From: Gyromitra esculenta
Lineage: Eukaryota; Ascomycota; Pezizomycetes; Pezizales; Discinaceae
Direction of reading: 5' to 3'
DNA: 64,000 nt
Assembly: GCA_038503075.1 (NCBI GenBank)
Contig: JBCAML010000017.1
Span: 496,001 to 560,000 of the forward strand
A program made the translations under genes and the position numbers. The notes below the pieces were generated by a model, which saw only the letters and a list, made by a program, of their open reading frames with translations, made no database searches and was not told the origin of the DNA. Shown one piece after another: positions 19,863 through 30,804 of this stretch; position 1 is the first letter of the stretch; each line of letters begins with the position of its first letter.

Positions 19863-20066
19863 CTAAACGGCACTCTCAAAAACGATTATCGCCTTCGATA
19901 TCCTCTTCAGTTCCGTGATGGTGTGCATGTAGTTGTGTCCAATTCCCATGTGGACATGAAGCCCAGTGGATGAATTGAGATGCAACTCGAACCGAACCCT
20001 CCCGATAATGTGTCCATCACGTCGGGAGTAGCCCTGGCTGCCTGAATGGCTCTTGTTTGACGGCAT
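19863..20066 (-). CDS. Small hypothetical ORF with a GLHVHMGIGHN motif
   Basis: A 67-codon ATG frame. Its core, GRVRFELHLNSSTGLHVHMG, alternates hydrophobic and polar residues like a beta-strand pair and has paired histidines. It reads more like protein than its neighbours, but I cannot name a family. It may be one exon or a remnant of a larger gene; the adjacent downstream sequence is minisatellite. Confidence 0.3.
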   Translation of the reverse strand: MPSNKSHSGSQGYSRRDGHIIGRVRFELHLNSSTGLHVHMGIGHNYMHTITELKRISKAIIVFESAV

Positions 20067-20873
20067 GGACGTTGAATGTTTTTTGTTGGACCGATCAGTT
20101 TTTTTATATCTACCTTATAGTGTTAGCTTGTTTTATACTTGATATTTAGTAGCAGTAGTAGGGTGAAGATACGAAAGTGATCGATCGGATTGATCTGTGA
20201 CCTCTTAATGGACACTATTGATGCTAAGATTTGAATTGTGGGACGGTGGGCGAGTTATTTGAAAGTTTAATGTGTGCTATGCGAATGTGCAGATGTTGAA
20301 TGAGATGCGATGAGTGAGTGAGACTAGCGAGTAATGCATGGTGATGTTGGAATAAATTGTCCTTGAATATTTTGCCCTTGGTATGGGATATGTGGTGGAA
20401 TTGGTGGGGTGGAGTGGGATGCCGTTAAATACCAAGAGCTGCGTGGCCCATGCATTTTTCGCCGACCATGCCCAGGGCCTCCGTAGTCTTCCAATTCTAT
20501 CGTGAGCAAGTACGTGTGATTGACTCTTATATACATTTAATGTTCGAACGAAGTGGTCACAGAGATAAAAATAAGCTATGCTAGATGCTTTATCAACCTA
20601 TTCACCGCGCAATTCTAAGCATACCATTGGCTTTGAAAGGTGACGTTATTTGATTGAAATGAATTCATAGGCTCTCACTCGCTCATTTATTTGTTTCACA
20701 GAGCAGCGTAAAAACACCAATATCGTGAAGCAATAGCATCATCAGGATTCTAGAAACTAAGTATACCTTATTAGCATCCCCAGAGAGACAAATTATTGAG
20801 AATTCTCGTCATCTAAGTTTGGCGTATTCCATAACCACCATAGAGCAAGCCCGATCTCTCAGAGATGTCTCAT

Positions 20874-22966
20874 TTAGCTACCTTCTCCGCCTCCACTCCC
20901 AATACTAGCACTAGCGCCCAACGGCCCACCTCTCCCTTTCCCTTGACCGCCACCCCGCCCCCTCCCAGGTCTAAACGCGCCTCTCCCACCAACTCCTCCC
21001 GCACCATTACCTCCAGTACTGCCTCTTCTACCTCTTCCTTCCCTGTTGCCACCTGGTTGATTCATGTCACCAGCGGGGGCAGTGGGGACACCTGGCATTG
21101 GTGGCGGGATATGCGGCTGCTGCTGCTGCTGCTGCTGCTGATGGTGGTGGTGGTGGTGGTGGTGGTGATGCTGTGTAGGTTGAATCTCTGCTGCAGCCTT
21201 TACATTTCTCCCACCGCTACTAGCACTAGCACCAGTGGGGTTACCACCTGAATTCCCCACCCCTCTTCCTTCACCCCCTCTATGGCGTCTCCCGCCGCTC
21301 TTGGGCGCAGTTGGCACTACAGAGTTATGACCAGTAGCGGCTCCATGGGCACTAGCCGCCGGTCCGCTAGGTGCTGACGGAGGAGGTCCAGAAACAGAAC
21401 TTTGGCGCTTCAACAGCATTGGAATCCCCCCCGCCGGTCCGCTAGGCGGAACAGCGCCAAGATTACTGACACTCTTCTTCAATATAGCAACCGGGGTCGT
21501 AGGTGGAGAAGATGTAGAAGCAGCTGATGTTGTGCTGTCCTCACGATCAAGACGATTACGGCGGTCTCGGCGAGATCCACCACGAGACCTTGGAGCCTTT
21601 TGAGGGGCTTCGAGGACCCCGATATGGGATGGTTGAGCGTTAATTGCAGGTGGAGAAGTAGTTGCCACGGTAGCTGGGGCGGGGGCTAAGGAGGTGCTCT
21701 CCTCTACAATAGATGTAGCGGTCTCTAATGCGCTCTTATTGGCTCTCGAGCGGCGAGGACCAGCAAGGCCTAGATCGCGCTGGAGGATGGCTGCTACACC
21801 AGCTGCGTTGCTACGTTCTCTCCTTCTTTCTCTTTTTGGTTTTTCAGCTTCGCTAGACTGCCCCTTGTCTGTCTTTGAAGATTCCCTTCCTGAAGCAGAC
21901 ATATTGCTTCCCTCCCGTCTCAAACTACCGAATCCTGATCCCTCACGTTTCAATATAGTCGCAGTCTCCATATTGACAGCCCTGACAGCCTGCTTAAGAG
22001 CCTTCTCCTCCTTATCGGTATCGTTTCTATCTCTTCCTCTTGCCCTAATTTTTTCAAGTTTTCTTTTCTCGGATCGTCTTGAAGACGAAGAGCCTTCTTT
22101 CCCATCCTTTCCGTCTTTTAACGATTTATCTGATTTTGACCTACCTCCAGGCGCAGCTTTCTCCGCCGCTGCCGCTGCTTTCTGCTGTCGAAGAAAATCG
22201 ATAAGGGGCGTTGACTTGGGCTTCTCGGGCTTCTCTCCGGAAGGTAATGGAACAGATAGTGGATCATTCGGGAGAGCCGAACCCGAAGGAGAAGCAGTTG
22301 TAGTGCTAGTCACACCTTCAGCTGATGGGGTGGCACCGTCGGTAGTAGTTGCCCCGTTAGACGTGGGTACTGTAGCGACACCATTGATCGACGCAAGGAA
22401 GGCAATAAAATCAGGATCACTCTCGATAGTTCCAGCTCTGGCATCAGCGCGGCCTCCCTTCTTGGGGAATTTCTGGAAAGGTGAGTATTCCATCTGCGGG
22501 TTTGTGGTATTGCCCTTAGAATCCGTAAATGGGCCATGCGAACGCAGAGCTTCGTTTAGAGCGGTGATCTGGGTTGGGGACTTGAATTTAATGTAGCAGC
22601 GGGAGTATATCGGGAGTTTGTTACGGCTGAATTATCGAAGCAGTCAGCCTTCGTTATATTGCAGATTTACAGATTTACAAATTAAAAGGAAAAAGTAAAG
22701 AACGGTGGGGAACTGAACTCTGCTGGGATTTTGCCCTGCGTCCACGAAAGCCATTCTGTGGTTTCTTCATTCACATATTCTGCCATTGATTCTCTGAATT
22801 CCCCCTCTTTGAGTAGGCTTGGAAGATGACGCACGACGACTCTCAGGCGTACTGTTGCCTGGTTCCCTCCGCCACCACCACCGCTACCTTTTCCAGAAGC
22901 TCCGCCGACGCCGCTCCTTGAGCGATTCTTGGGTTTTTCCAGGATAGTTGGTGATGTAGTCGACAT
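20874..22966 (-). CDS. upf3: Upf3, nonsense-mediated mRNA decay factor
   Basis: Upf3 binds Upf2 and links exon-junction or faux-3'UTR marks to Upf1 in nonsense-mediated decay; it shuttles between nucleus and cytoplasm. Exons 22719-22966 and 20874-22626 join through a GTTCAG donor and TTCAG acceptor to about 666 aa. Exon 1 encodes the first half of the Smg4/UPF3 RNP-like domain (VRLRVVVRHLPSLLKEGEF, WLSWTQGKIP). Exon 2 continues YSRCYIKFKSP and then the highly diagnostic YSPFQKFPKK, GTIESDPDFIAFLAS. The rest is long, basic and low-complexity: SR/KR-rich, a His10-Gln8 run encoded by GTG/CTG-type repeats at about 21117-21172 (plus strand), and a Gly/Arg-rich (RGG-like) C-terminus. It is longer than yeast Upf3 because of this tail. 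It is divergent from sit4 with a 735-bp shared upstream region. Confidence 0.92.
21117..21172. repeat. CTG and GGT trinucleotide runs inside upf3
   Basis: On the plus strand a CTG run of eight adjoins a GGT run; on the coding strand they give Gln8 and His10. Trinucleotide runs like these are length-variable by slippage, so alleles may differ. Confidence 0.85.
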
Positions 22967-23701
22967 TTTTGAATAGATTGTCGTGAGGGGTAACGGGGGG
23001 GTAGATATGCAGATCTGGGGGAGCAGCGTTGTAGCAGGAAGTGAAGCTAGGGATGCGACAGCTTATGTAAGATTTCAGGCTGCAAGGGTGCAACCAGGGT
23101 GTGGGGAGTTGCTGGGCACGGATTAGCTGAAGCGACACCGTGGCGACGGCGTGGCAGTTTCGGGGGTTTCGGGAATCGAGAATCGAGAATCAGAGCCCCA
23201 CTGTGACGCTCCTCCCCAGGCAGCCAGGCACCCGCGTTTATCGCTTGTGCAGAGAGTATGTAATCCGCAAACCCACCCAACCCCAACCAAACATATCGTC
23301 AGCTCTGTTAGTGACATCGGGTTCTCCAGATATTCCACCCCACCACCGCCATCTCGCATCCATCCAATCATTCTTCTTGTGTTCAGCTCCTGTTTCAGCA
23401 TCTCCATCTTCACCTCCATCTATTCATCCGCCTATCTATCCACCCATCCATCCACCAGGTTCCCTGCCGCCATCTCATACCTGCAGTCTGTCTACCTGCC
23501 TCCCACAGCAACTCGGACCCCTTGAATCTAGCAGCCATACCGCTCATCAGACAGCTCCTCCCGTCCCCACTCCCCATCCCCCTCGCCTCGGCCCCATCCT
23601 CCTCAACCTCATCCCACTCCAGCAGTAGTAACAGGAACAGCACCTTGTCTTCCTCGGCACAAGTCAGTTCGCAGGCGTCTATTGCCCCTTCCACTAGCAC
23701 C
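22967..23701. promoter_or_regulatory. Shared upstream region of divergent upf3 and sit4
   Basis: 735 bp with no gene. The half next to sit4 is strongly pyrimidine-rich (CCATCCATCCACC at about 23440 and many CTCC/CCAC blocks), as is common in fungal 5' leaders. Open frames here have no codon bias or similarity I recognise. Confidence 0.5.
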
Positions 23702-25170
23702 ATGAACCCAGGCGAAAAGGGCGGTGGTGGTCCAGCTGCAGCCACTAGTGGAGGCCCCGATCAATGGTTGGAGCAGGCGAAGAAATGTAAATACCTGACT
23801 GAGGGGGACATGAAAAAACTGTGCGAGCTGGTCAAGGAATGCTTGATGGAGGGTTCGTACTTTTTTCAGCTCCTCGTCATCCTTCTTTTATTTGTCTTTT
23901 GCCCTCCTCACCCCCCTCCCCTCCCCCCTCATGTACGTAAATGAATCAAAACGGATGAAAAAGAAGAAAGTAGAAATGAAAACTAAATGAAAACCGTTTT
24001 TTCGGGAATGTGTAACAGAGTCGAACATCCAACCCGTATCGACCCCCGTCACGGTATGTGGCGACATCCACGGCCAATTTTACGATCTCATAGAGCTATT
24101 CAATGTCGGTGGAGGACTACCGGACAAGGTCAACTACGTATTTCTGGGTGATTTCGTCGATCGGGGATATTTCTCACTAGAGACGTTTACACTATTGATG
24201 TGTTTGAAAGCAAAGTCTGTCTCCCTCAATAGCCACGTCTCTTTTTACCTTTTTCCTAGATCGTAATGCTCGAAAATGTCGCGACAATCTGCAAAAGAAA
24301 AAAAAACCACTCACGGAGAGCCGTGGGGAGATTTGAATAGTGCTCGCTGACCCGCCGGATACCAGATATCCTGACCGGATAACCCTCGTCCGTGGTAATC
24401 ACGAATCTCGTCAGATCACACAGGTTTATGGCTTCTACGAAGAGTGCCAAACAAAGTACGGCAATGCGAGCGTATGGAAATCTTGTTGTCAAGTTTTCGA
24501 TTTCTTGGCCCTTGCGGCAATCATAGACGGTAGTGTGTTGTGTGTGCATGGAGGACTGAGTCCTGAGATTAGAACGTTGGACCAGATTAGAGTTGTTGCT
24601 AGGGCACAAGAAATTCCTCACGAAGGAGCATTTTGTGACTTGGTGTGGAGCGATCCTGAAGGTATGCTGAAGAAGTGAGAAGTACAGATGTTACTGGGAC
24701 AGTATCGTTAATTCGATGTGGGTGTATAGATGTAGAAACGTGGGCTGTCTCACCACGAGGGGCAGGATGGTTGTTCGGCGATAAAGTAGCGACAGAGGTA
24801 CACGTCCCCTGCTTCTATAGCCACTCTCTTCATTCGGACTAACATCACTGTCACAGTTTAACCATGTAAACGGACTAACACTAATAGCCCGAGCCCATCA
24901 ACTAGTGAATGAAGGATACAAGGTAATATTCACTTGTCATTTCCACCCTCGCTCTAGTATCCAACTAATATGATACAGTACCACTTTAAAAATAAGGATG
25001 TAGTAACAGTCTGGTCAGCGCCAAATTACTGCTATCGCTGTGGAAACGTAGCAAGTATAATGAAGCTCGAGAAAGACTTGTCCCCAAGTTTTACCATATT
25101 CCAGGCCGTCCCGGATGACCAAAGGATTATCCCCGCAGGGAGGGGTGGGAGAAGTGAGTATTTTTTGTGA
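23702..25170 (+). CDS. sit4: Sit4/PP6-type serine/threonine protein phosphatase, catalytic subunit
   Basis: A metal-dependent PPP-family phosphatase that acts with SAPS-type subunits in cell-cycle and nutrient (TOR) signalling. Six exons (23702-23852, 24019-24214, 24366-24661, 24730-24797, 24857-24922, 24979-25170) join in frame to about 322 aa. All catalytic signatures are present: GDIHGQ (about 65-70), GDFVDRG (94-100), GNHE (126-129), HGG, and [10 protein letters not shown] near the C-terminus. [16 protein letters not shown] and [17 protein letters not shown] place it with PP6/Sit4 and not with PP2A or PP4. It ends in the conserved YFL that is carboxymethylated in this subfamily. The start CACCATGAAC is in good context; a glycine-rich leader of about 20 residues precedes the usual PP6 N-terminus. 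A GTGAGT sits just before the YFL codons and could be an alternative donor. Confidence 0.95.
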
Positions 25171-25737
25171 ACTTGTGGCGGCAAAATCATTTGTGAGCAC
25201 CTATATTTGACGCAGGTTACGACGTAATGCGCATCTTCGGTTTTCGGGCTGGGGTTCAGGGACGGCTCAGGCAGGGGGGTTTTCTTTTATCTTTTATCTA
25301 TGGACTGGGGGGGGGGGGATGGACGTGTGAGTATTAGGAGTCATTGCTTCTACGATGTTTTTTGCCCTTTTGGCTGTTGTTATTTTTCGGCTCTGGTTTT
25401 GTAAGAGGTCTTTTTTTGTGCAGTGTTGGGATGGGATTATTGGTAGGGGGCTTGAACGGTGGGGGACTAGATTCATTCGTACAGTAAAAAGGGATGCAAT
25501 GGGTACATAGGAATCATTTTATCATAACATGGAAGTGAATATTTACTCGCGATATTAATTAACATGATCTTGCCGGAACGGAAAAACGACTATCATTAGC
25601 ACATGGGGAATATGAATGTTAGCAAACACTGCAGCATACCCTACCGCCTAAAATAGGCATTCCCATTCACACGCTCGGGGCCGAATCTTCCAATAGCCAG
25701 ACCAGCTGCAATAAACCTTCTTCAATGCCACCAAATC
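25171..25737. other. Intergenic, between convergent sit4 and sam35
   Basis: 567 bp of 3' flanking sequence: a G-run at about 25309-25318, T-rich stretches that could hold the sit4 polyadenylation signals, and no supportable gene. Confidence 0.5.
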
Positions 25738-26758
25738 CTATCTAAAGAGACTTGGCGCATCCGGATACAGTGCCGTTCGCACCCTCTCCGCATGTCCAAC
25801 TAAATTATCATACTTCTTAACAGCCCTCAACAAATCCGCCTCTTTCTCGTCCCACTTCAACGTCAAAATCAAATACAAATACCCGAACAACGCAGCATCA
25901 AACTTCCCCGGCCTCTCACTATTAAAAAACCACATATAGTTTCCTAAAGTCCTCGATAGAGCCGAAACTGCCTCCTCTGCATCAGCGTAGATGTCTTCGG
26001 CGACAATAACGCCTCCAGGCCGACCCTGCAAGAGCTGCTCCTTCGCAGCCTCCTGCATCTGGTGCGAGAGGATCAGGTGAACCGGGTAAACGCTGGTAGA
26101 GCGGTACTGCGCAGAAGCAAGAGTTTGGAAGTTATTGGGCTCAATGTACAGCGCGTACAACTAGTAAACTGTTAATAAAAAAAATCTACATCTCCATAGA
26201 AAGATTCCGGAGGAACTAGGTTACCCATGCGTCCCGTAGCTTCGAGTCGATCAACGACTGGAATACCTGTGCGTCTGGATTCTCTTCTTCTTCTTCTGCT
26301 TCCCCGATCCCGCTCGGCGGCGCATCACCATCCTGCTGTGCCCACTGCGCGAGACGGTGCGAAGGGACCGCCGAAGACGTGATTGTGCCTGGCGTTATCA
26401 GGAACGGAAGCGCGCCGGAGGGCGAGGCATGGTTGTTGGATGGCACTATCTTGAATTTGATTCCGCAGAAATTGAGGTATGTCTTTTTTTTTTGTTCCCC
26501 CCCAGGTTAGAGTGGAAGGCGCTTTCCGATAATTGATGTAGGGGGGGGGAGGGGGGGATATACCTGCCACTTTAAACAGCTAGGATTGAAGCTTGGGTTT
26601 CCGAGGGCTGCGTCTTCGGGAGTGGTGAAGACGTATAGCGATGGGGTTCTGGGATCTGGTGTTGGGCACCCGGACGGAAGGGGGTCGTTGGGGAGGGTCT
26701 TTAGTGGGAAGGAATCGAAGACTGCCTTGAGTGCGGGGGGGATGCGGAATGATGACAT
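25738..26758 (-). CDS. sam35: Sam35/metaxin-like subunit of the mitochondrial sorting and assembly machinery
   Basis: Sam35 sits on the mitochondrial outer membrane with Sam50 and Sam37 and binds the beta-signal of beta-barrel precursors. Exons 26564-26758, 26225-26482 and 25738-26160, all phase 0, give about 291 aa. The N-terminus SSFRIPPALKAVFDSFPLKT with YVFTTPED, and FNPSCLKWQ reading across the intron into TYLNFCGIKFKIVPSNNHAS, follow the metaxin/GST-N pattern as I remember it from filamentous fungi. An acidic insert (EAEEEEENPD) precedes the helical half, which starts RDAWLYALYIEPNNF. The C-terminal WFFNSERPGKFDAALFGYLYLIL matches the metaxin C-terminal signature. There is no classical presequence or TM segment, as expected for a peripheral SAM subunit. 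Sam37 is the main alternative assignment. Confidence 0.82.
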
Positions 26759-27244
26759 TGGGGGCGATGTGGGGGGTGGGGTGGTTGGTGGGGTGGGCGG
26801 TCATTGATTGGTTTTTGGGTCAAGCTGTGGGTTGGACCGCATTACTAATGGGCCATGGGACATCACTCGATGAATGCCAAGGCCGAGTGAGAATCTCGGT
26901 GCACGTACACGTACACGTATATGTATGTATGGCTAAGGGGTTGATGAATAGCGTTGAGAATCCTTTGTTTCCCTCTTGCTTGCTTCTCTACTGGAGTAAA
27001 TGTGTTCCCCTTGTTATTCACCAGAGCACCTGCTTTCTGAGAACGATAATCACACAAAATCACTCGCTCGTCCTAAACCTCAATTTTTCTGAACTCACAG
27101 CCCCTATAGCTACTACATAAACAAAAACCTTGGAAACAAGAGAAACGACTAAAGAGCGTTCGAATCCAAGAAACCCTAGATAAAAAAAGCCCTCAAAATC
27201 CCAGACAGCACCCGTCCTTGCACCAAAGATACATTGACAATTCC
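26759..27244. other. Intergenic, 5' of sam35
   Basis: 486 bp. It begins with a GGGGTGG-rich segment next to the sam35 start and contains an alternating purine-pyrimidine run (ACGTACACGTACACGTATAT) at about 26902. No gene can be supported. Confidence 0.5.
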
Positions 27245-28345
27245 CTAGTAATCCCAGCCATCCGGGGCACCCTTGTACCAACGTGACCCAAATTTTTCTT
27301 TATATGTTGTGTCTTCCGCTTCCCACCTCTCGTTTTCTTTACATGTTGTGTCTTCCGCTTCCCACCTCTCGTTTTCTTTACATGTTGTGCCTTCCGCGTC
27401 CCACCTCTCGTTTTCTTTACATGTTGTGTCTTCCGCGTCCCACCTCTCGTCTACTTCTTCATCATACGACTCCTCAGGATCCAGCTCCGGTGCCGTGGCC
27501 GTGTCAGAAGTCCCAGGTGTGAATACAGCACGAAGTAAGGAAGCGGCATCCTCCTCATCGTAGTCTTTAATTGGTGTTGATTGCATTCTAGCTAGCGGTG
27601 TTTTCTGCTGTCCAACCAATTCCGGGACATCCGAAATGCTGTCGGACGAGGTTTCCCATGGTGGTGTTTGCATCCCAGATCTGAACTTCCCATTCTGTGC
27701 AGTGGGGCCTGAGAAAGCTTGGCCTCTGGCAGAGGTGTAGCTACAGGCATTGCCTGTGTAGCTCTCAAAACCACGGTCCCGAGCGATTTCGTGAGGAGGC
27801 TCGTGGGCAGTCTGAAATGACTCGTTGTCGAAATCAAGGTCTGAATTTTTAGCCCTAGAGGTGACTTCTGGTTCGAGAGGAGGATAAACCGGTGTCATCT
27901 CCGAAGACTCAGCGGGTACCTGAGGTTCAAAAAATACTAAATCATCCTCAAGATTACTGCAGTCTGGAATCTTCTCCTCATCAACCCAAAGGGTCCAATT
28001 GTGATGCTCCTGCAGTATGTCGGCAATCTTACTTCCAATCACGTAGTTTAAGCCAACGAGAGCATCCAGATTGTGCGGGCCGCGCCCTTCGGCCGTGGCT
28101 CTGAAGAGGATAGTTTTGTTGATATCGCGGCCCGCTAATGTCTGCAGGGAGGTGTGTTTCGGCACCACTATGACATGCCATTCGCCCTGGCGAAGGTGGG
28201 GATTGGTGCCTTTGTGGGCTCGCCAGAAACTTACGATGTTTACTTCTTGGTTGAAAAGCCAGCGGCAGTTTCCTAGGTGGTTTAGCTAGGTTGATAGGTT
28301 GCGGTGGAACGGGTTAATACCTAGGATTTGTTCACGGAGATCCAT
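27245..28345 (-). CDS. Hypothetical protein with four 13-residue repeats and an in-frame stop near the start
   Basis: One frame runs from ATG at 28345 (MDLREQILGINPF) to a stop at 27245, interrupted only by TAG at 28286-28288 after 19 codons. Beyond it the frame continues GNCRWLFNQEVNIVSFWRAH, GEWHVIVVPKHTSLQTLAGR and LVGLNYVIGSKIADILQEHH, which read as a folded, conserved domain. An acidic disordered region follows, with four tandem copies of the ERWDAEDTTCKEN type. No in-frame ATG lies between the TAG and the domain, so either the gene is broken by a nonsense mutation or the true start lies in an upstream exon ending at the CTAG acceptor-like site. I do not recognise the family. Confidence 0.5.
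27297..27452. repeat. 39-bp tandem repeat, four copies, in the hypothetical gene
   Basis: Four units of TTCTTTAYATGTTGTG, YTTCCGC and TCCCACCTCTCGT, 39 bp each. They encode 13 residues per unit on the minus strand (ERWDAEDTTCKEN-type). The period is a multiple of three, so copy-number change keeps the frame. Confidence 0.9.
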
Positions 28346-29153
28346 ACTTTAGGTATTTCGAGAGCGTGTTTGGATATAAGGGGATCTCTGGTGGGGTTTT
28401 TACTATGATAGAAGCCTACGCAAATAGCGAACCTCTTGATGATTTTTCGAGCCTTTTTAACATTGGGCCCGATGGCAGCCTGATTGCCTTGAATGGAATA
28501 CCTAGATGTTTGTTTTCAGGTTGTGATACCACATTATGTCTCAGCAAACCTAACCCTATCAGTAGGTAATTGCAGATCAATAGCTAATTTAATGCTGGTT
28601 ACTGGTGAGCACTTATAGCGGTAATAGAGACGCCCTGGGAGGCTGTCTCAGGTGTTGTCCTTTATGGATTTTATTGCTACCCCAAACTACATGTAATTAG
28701 ATTTCCATATACATGTACTTATAACTTCTTCGCCGGAGATATGGTTATTGAACACGGGGGTTCTTGCTCACCTTCCTGAAAGAAGTAATATTACAGGAGG
28801 CCCAAAAACAGTGGTTGCCGTAGGTGAACAACCCCTCCACTCAACCCTTGTTTGACACTCTACTGAGCACCCGGGTGGGCCTGACCAACAGCTGCTGTGT
28901 TAGCATTCCCCTCCGAGTGAAACGTCGTGCAAACAGTCGCGGGGGCCCTTATCGGAGCTAGGGTTACTCGCGCACGTGGATGGTATTCGCGTTAGACCCG
29001 CTACTGGCCTATCACGGGTCCGTGCCTCGTGATAACGCAAATGTGCGTCGTGATCCAAGCCTCAGCTAGGGCGAGGGGCTGGGCTTCATCCATACATATA
29101 GCCACATTCCTCTCCCCCCTCAGTCTGTCTGGCCTTCACACCTTGCGTCGGCC
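28346..29153. promoter_or_regulatory. Upstream region of mch1
   Basis: 808 bp with no gene. It holds two TACATGTA palindromes (28688 and 28710). The GC content rises over the last 350 bp, with GCACCCGGGTGGGC at about 28867 and GCGCACGTGG at about 28971 (an E-box-like CACGTG). Confidence 0.45.
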
Positions 29154-30804
29154 ATGCTGAACCGTCCGAGCTCTGGTTTGTCTGCGGCGGGAGATGACTC
29201 GACGACTGTTACGAACTCGGTGGGCTCGGAATCAACGCTTAACTGGTCTTTTCAGAAATGGCGGAAGTGGGCTTCATTTGGGTCTGCGATTTTGAACTGG
29301 TTGGCTTTCTTCTCCCCCGTGTTTACAGGGCTATTGGTGGGATGAGAATCCTAATAGGTGGCGGCGGCGTAGTTTGTGTGCTGGGAGCATCCTACTGTTC
29401 TCGCTCTGGGCACCGATATTCCAGGAAAAGCTGGGGTACAACCAGTTACAGATTAATGCCATCTCGATCGCTGGCGCACTGGGGATGTATCTCCCGTATG
29501 TCTACACCTATCTACCCTTACAAAGAACTTAAACCCAAATACTTACAAGTCCAGTGTCCCCATCTTCGGCTACATCTGTGACAACTTTGGTCCAGACAGA
29601 CTATCCCTTCTCACGGCCACCTTTTTCGGCCCCGGCTATTTCCTCGCATCGCTTGCTTACTCTCATGAACTCCCATATCAGATCATGGTCGTTGCCTTTG
29701 GCCTCGTTGGCATGGGCACCAGCAGTATGTACTTCGCTGGTGTCACCACGTGTGCCAAGAACTTCACCGGGAGCCGCGGGTTGGCTCTCAGTTTACCCAT
29801 TGCAAGTTTTGGTCTGAGTAGTTTATGGCAGAGTCAATTTGTGTCGAGGGTGTTTGTGGATAAAAATGGGGCATTGATGGTCCGGTCTGCATTTGTGGCG
29901 TATGCGGTGTTTTTGGCGGGAATTGCTGTGCTTGGTGGGTTGTGTTTACAGGTCCTTCCGGAGGAGGGAGGGGAGGAGGGAGAGAGAGAGAGATTGTTAA
30001 GTAGAGAGAGCGAGGATGGTTATGGCGATGCGGGTATCATATTGGGGGAGGATGAGAAGTTGTGGATCAACGCGGAGACTAGGGAGTTTCTGAAAGACAA
30101 AACCATGTGGTGGTTTGCAGCAGGTATATTCTTCGCCATTGGTCCCGGGGAGGCGTTCATTAATAACGTAAGTCTCAATTCCCCCATACTATTCTCGCCC
30201 GTCTGACATTAGCACCACATAGATGGGATCCCTCCTCCAAACCCTTTCGCCTCCCACTACCGCCCCCATCGATCCTACAAATCATGTCTCCATAATCGCC
30301 ACCACTTCCACTCTGTCCCGCATCCTTGCTGGCCTTATCTCTGACTACTTTGCTCCAAGTAACACCCGACGCCCTCAAGTCTCCCGCATGACGCTCTTAC
30401 TCCTCTCAACTAGCCTTCTCCTCATAGCCCACATCCTCCTCACTACTGGCTTCGTTCAGCTACACGCCAACCGCTTCTGGCTTATCTCAGCACTTATCGG
30501 CTCCGGCTACGGCTCGGTATTCACACTCGCGCCAACAGTCGTAAGTGTTGTCTGGGGAACCCGTAATTTCGGAACTAACTGGGGGATTGTGATTGTGACG
30601 CCGGCGGCCGGTGCTGCCGTTTATGGATTGCTATATGCGGCGGTTTATGAGGCGCATGCTGGCGAGGATGGAAGGTGTTATGGATTGGAGTGTTATAGTG
30701 GAAGTTTCGCGGCCATGGCGGTGGGAACGGTGGCGGCGGGAGCCGGATGGCTGTGGGCTTGGAGGGGGTGCAAGGGGTGGAGTAAAAGGGGAGTGGTTGT
30801 GTAA
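29154..30804 (+). CDS. mch1: Mch1-like major facilitator transporter
   Basis: A monocarboxylate-permease-like MFS protein of the nodulin-like/Mch1 branch, expected in the vacuolar or plasma membrane; its substrate is not settled even in yeast. Exons 29154-29299, 29373-29495, 29555-30167 and 30223-30804 join in frame to about 487 aa. The splices restore continuous membrane helices: AILNCLCAGSILLFSLW across intron 1 and GALGMYLPVPIFGYICD across intron 2. Motifs include LGYNQLQINAIS, FGYICDNFGPDRLSLL (the MFS loop 2-3 pattern), MGTSSMYFAG, an acidic central loop (about residues 235-280) and WGTRNFGTNWG near TM11. About 12 helices are visible. The intron 1 donor (GTTGGC) is non-consensus, so that join is the weakest. 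The gene is convergent with tbf1. Confidence 0.83.

Larger units (their letters stand above)
18361..20873. other. Intergenic tract with minisatellites
   Basis: Between the convergent 3' ends of eme1 and upf3. It contains a 35-38-bp tandem repeat (19208-19344), a degenerate minisatellite built on TTTGAATGAA (about 19550-19800) and a short minus-strand open frame (19863-20066). Nothing else can be supported. Confidence 0.55.

Noticed and set aside
21694..22596. 300-codon plus-strand frame antisense to upf3
   Set aside because: Shadow of the real upf3 coding strand, whose product is clearly recognisable.
28805..28830. Similarity of GCCGTAGGTGAAC to the 3' end of 18S rRNA
   Set aside because: The match is only 12-13 bases and no further rRNA or ITS sequence follows.
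28860..29060. tRNA or other small structured RNA gene in the GC-rich mch1 upstream region
   Set aside because: No A-box/B-box pair or cloverleaf could be laid out by eye.
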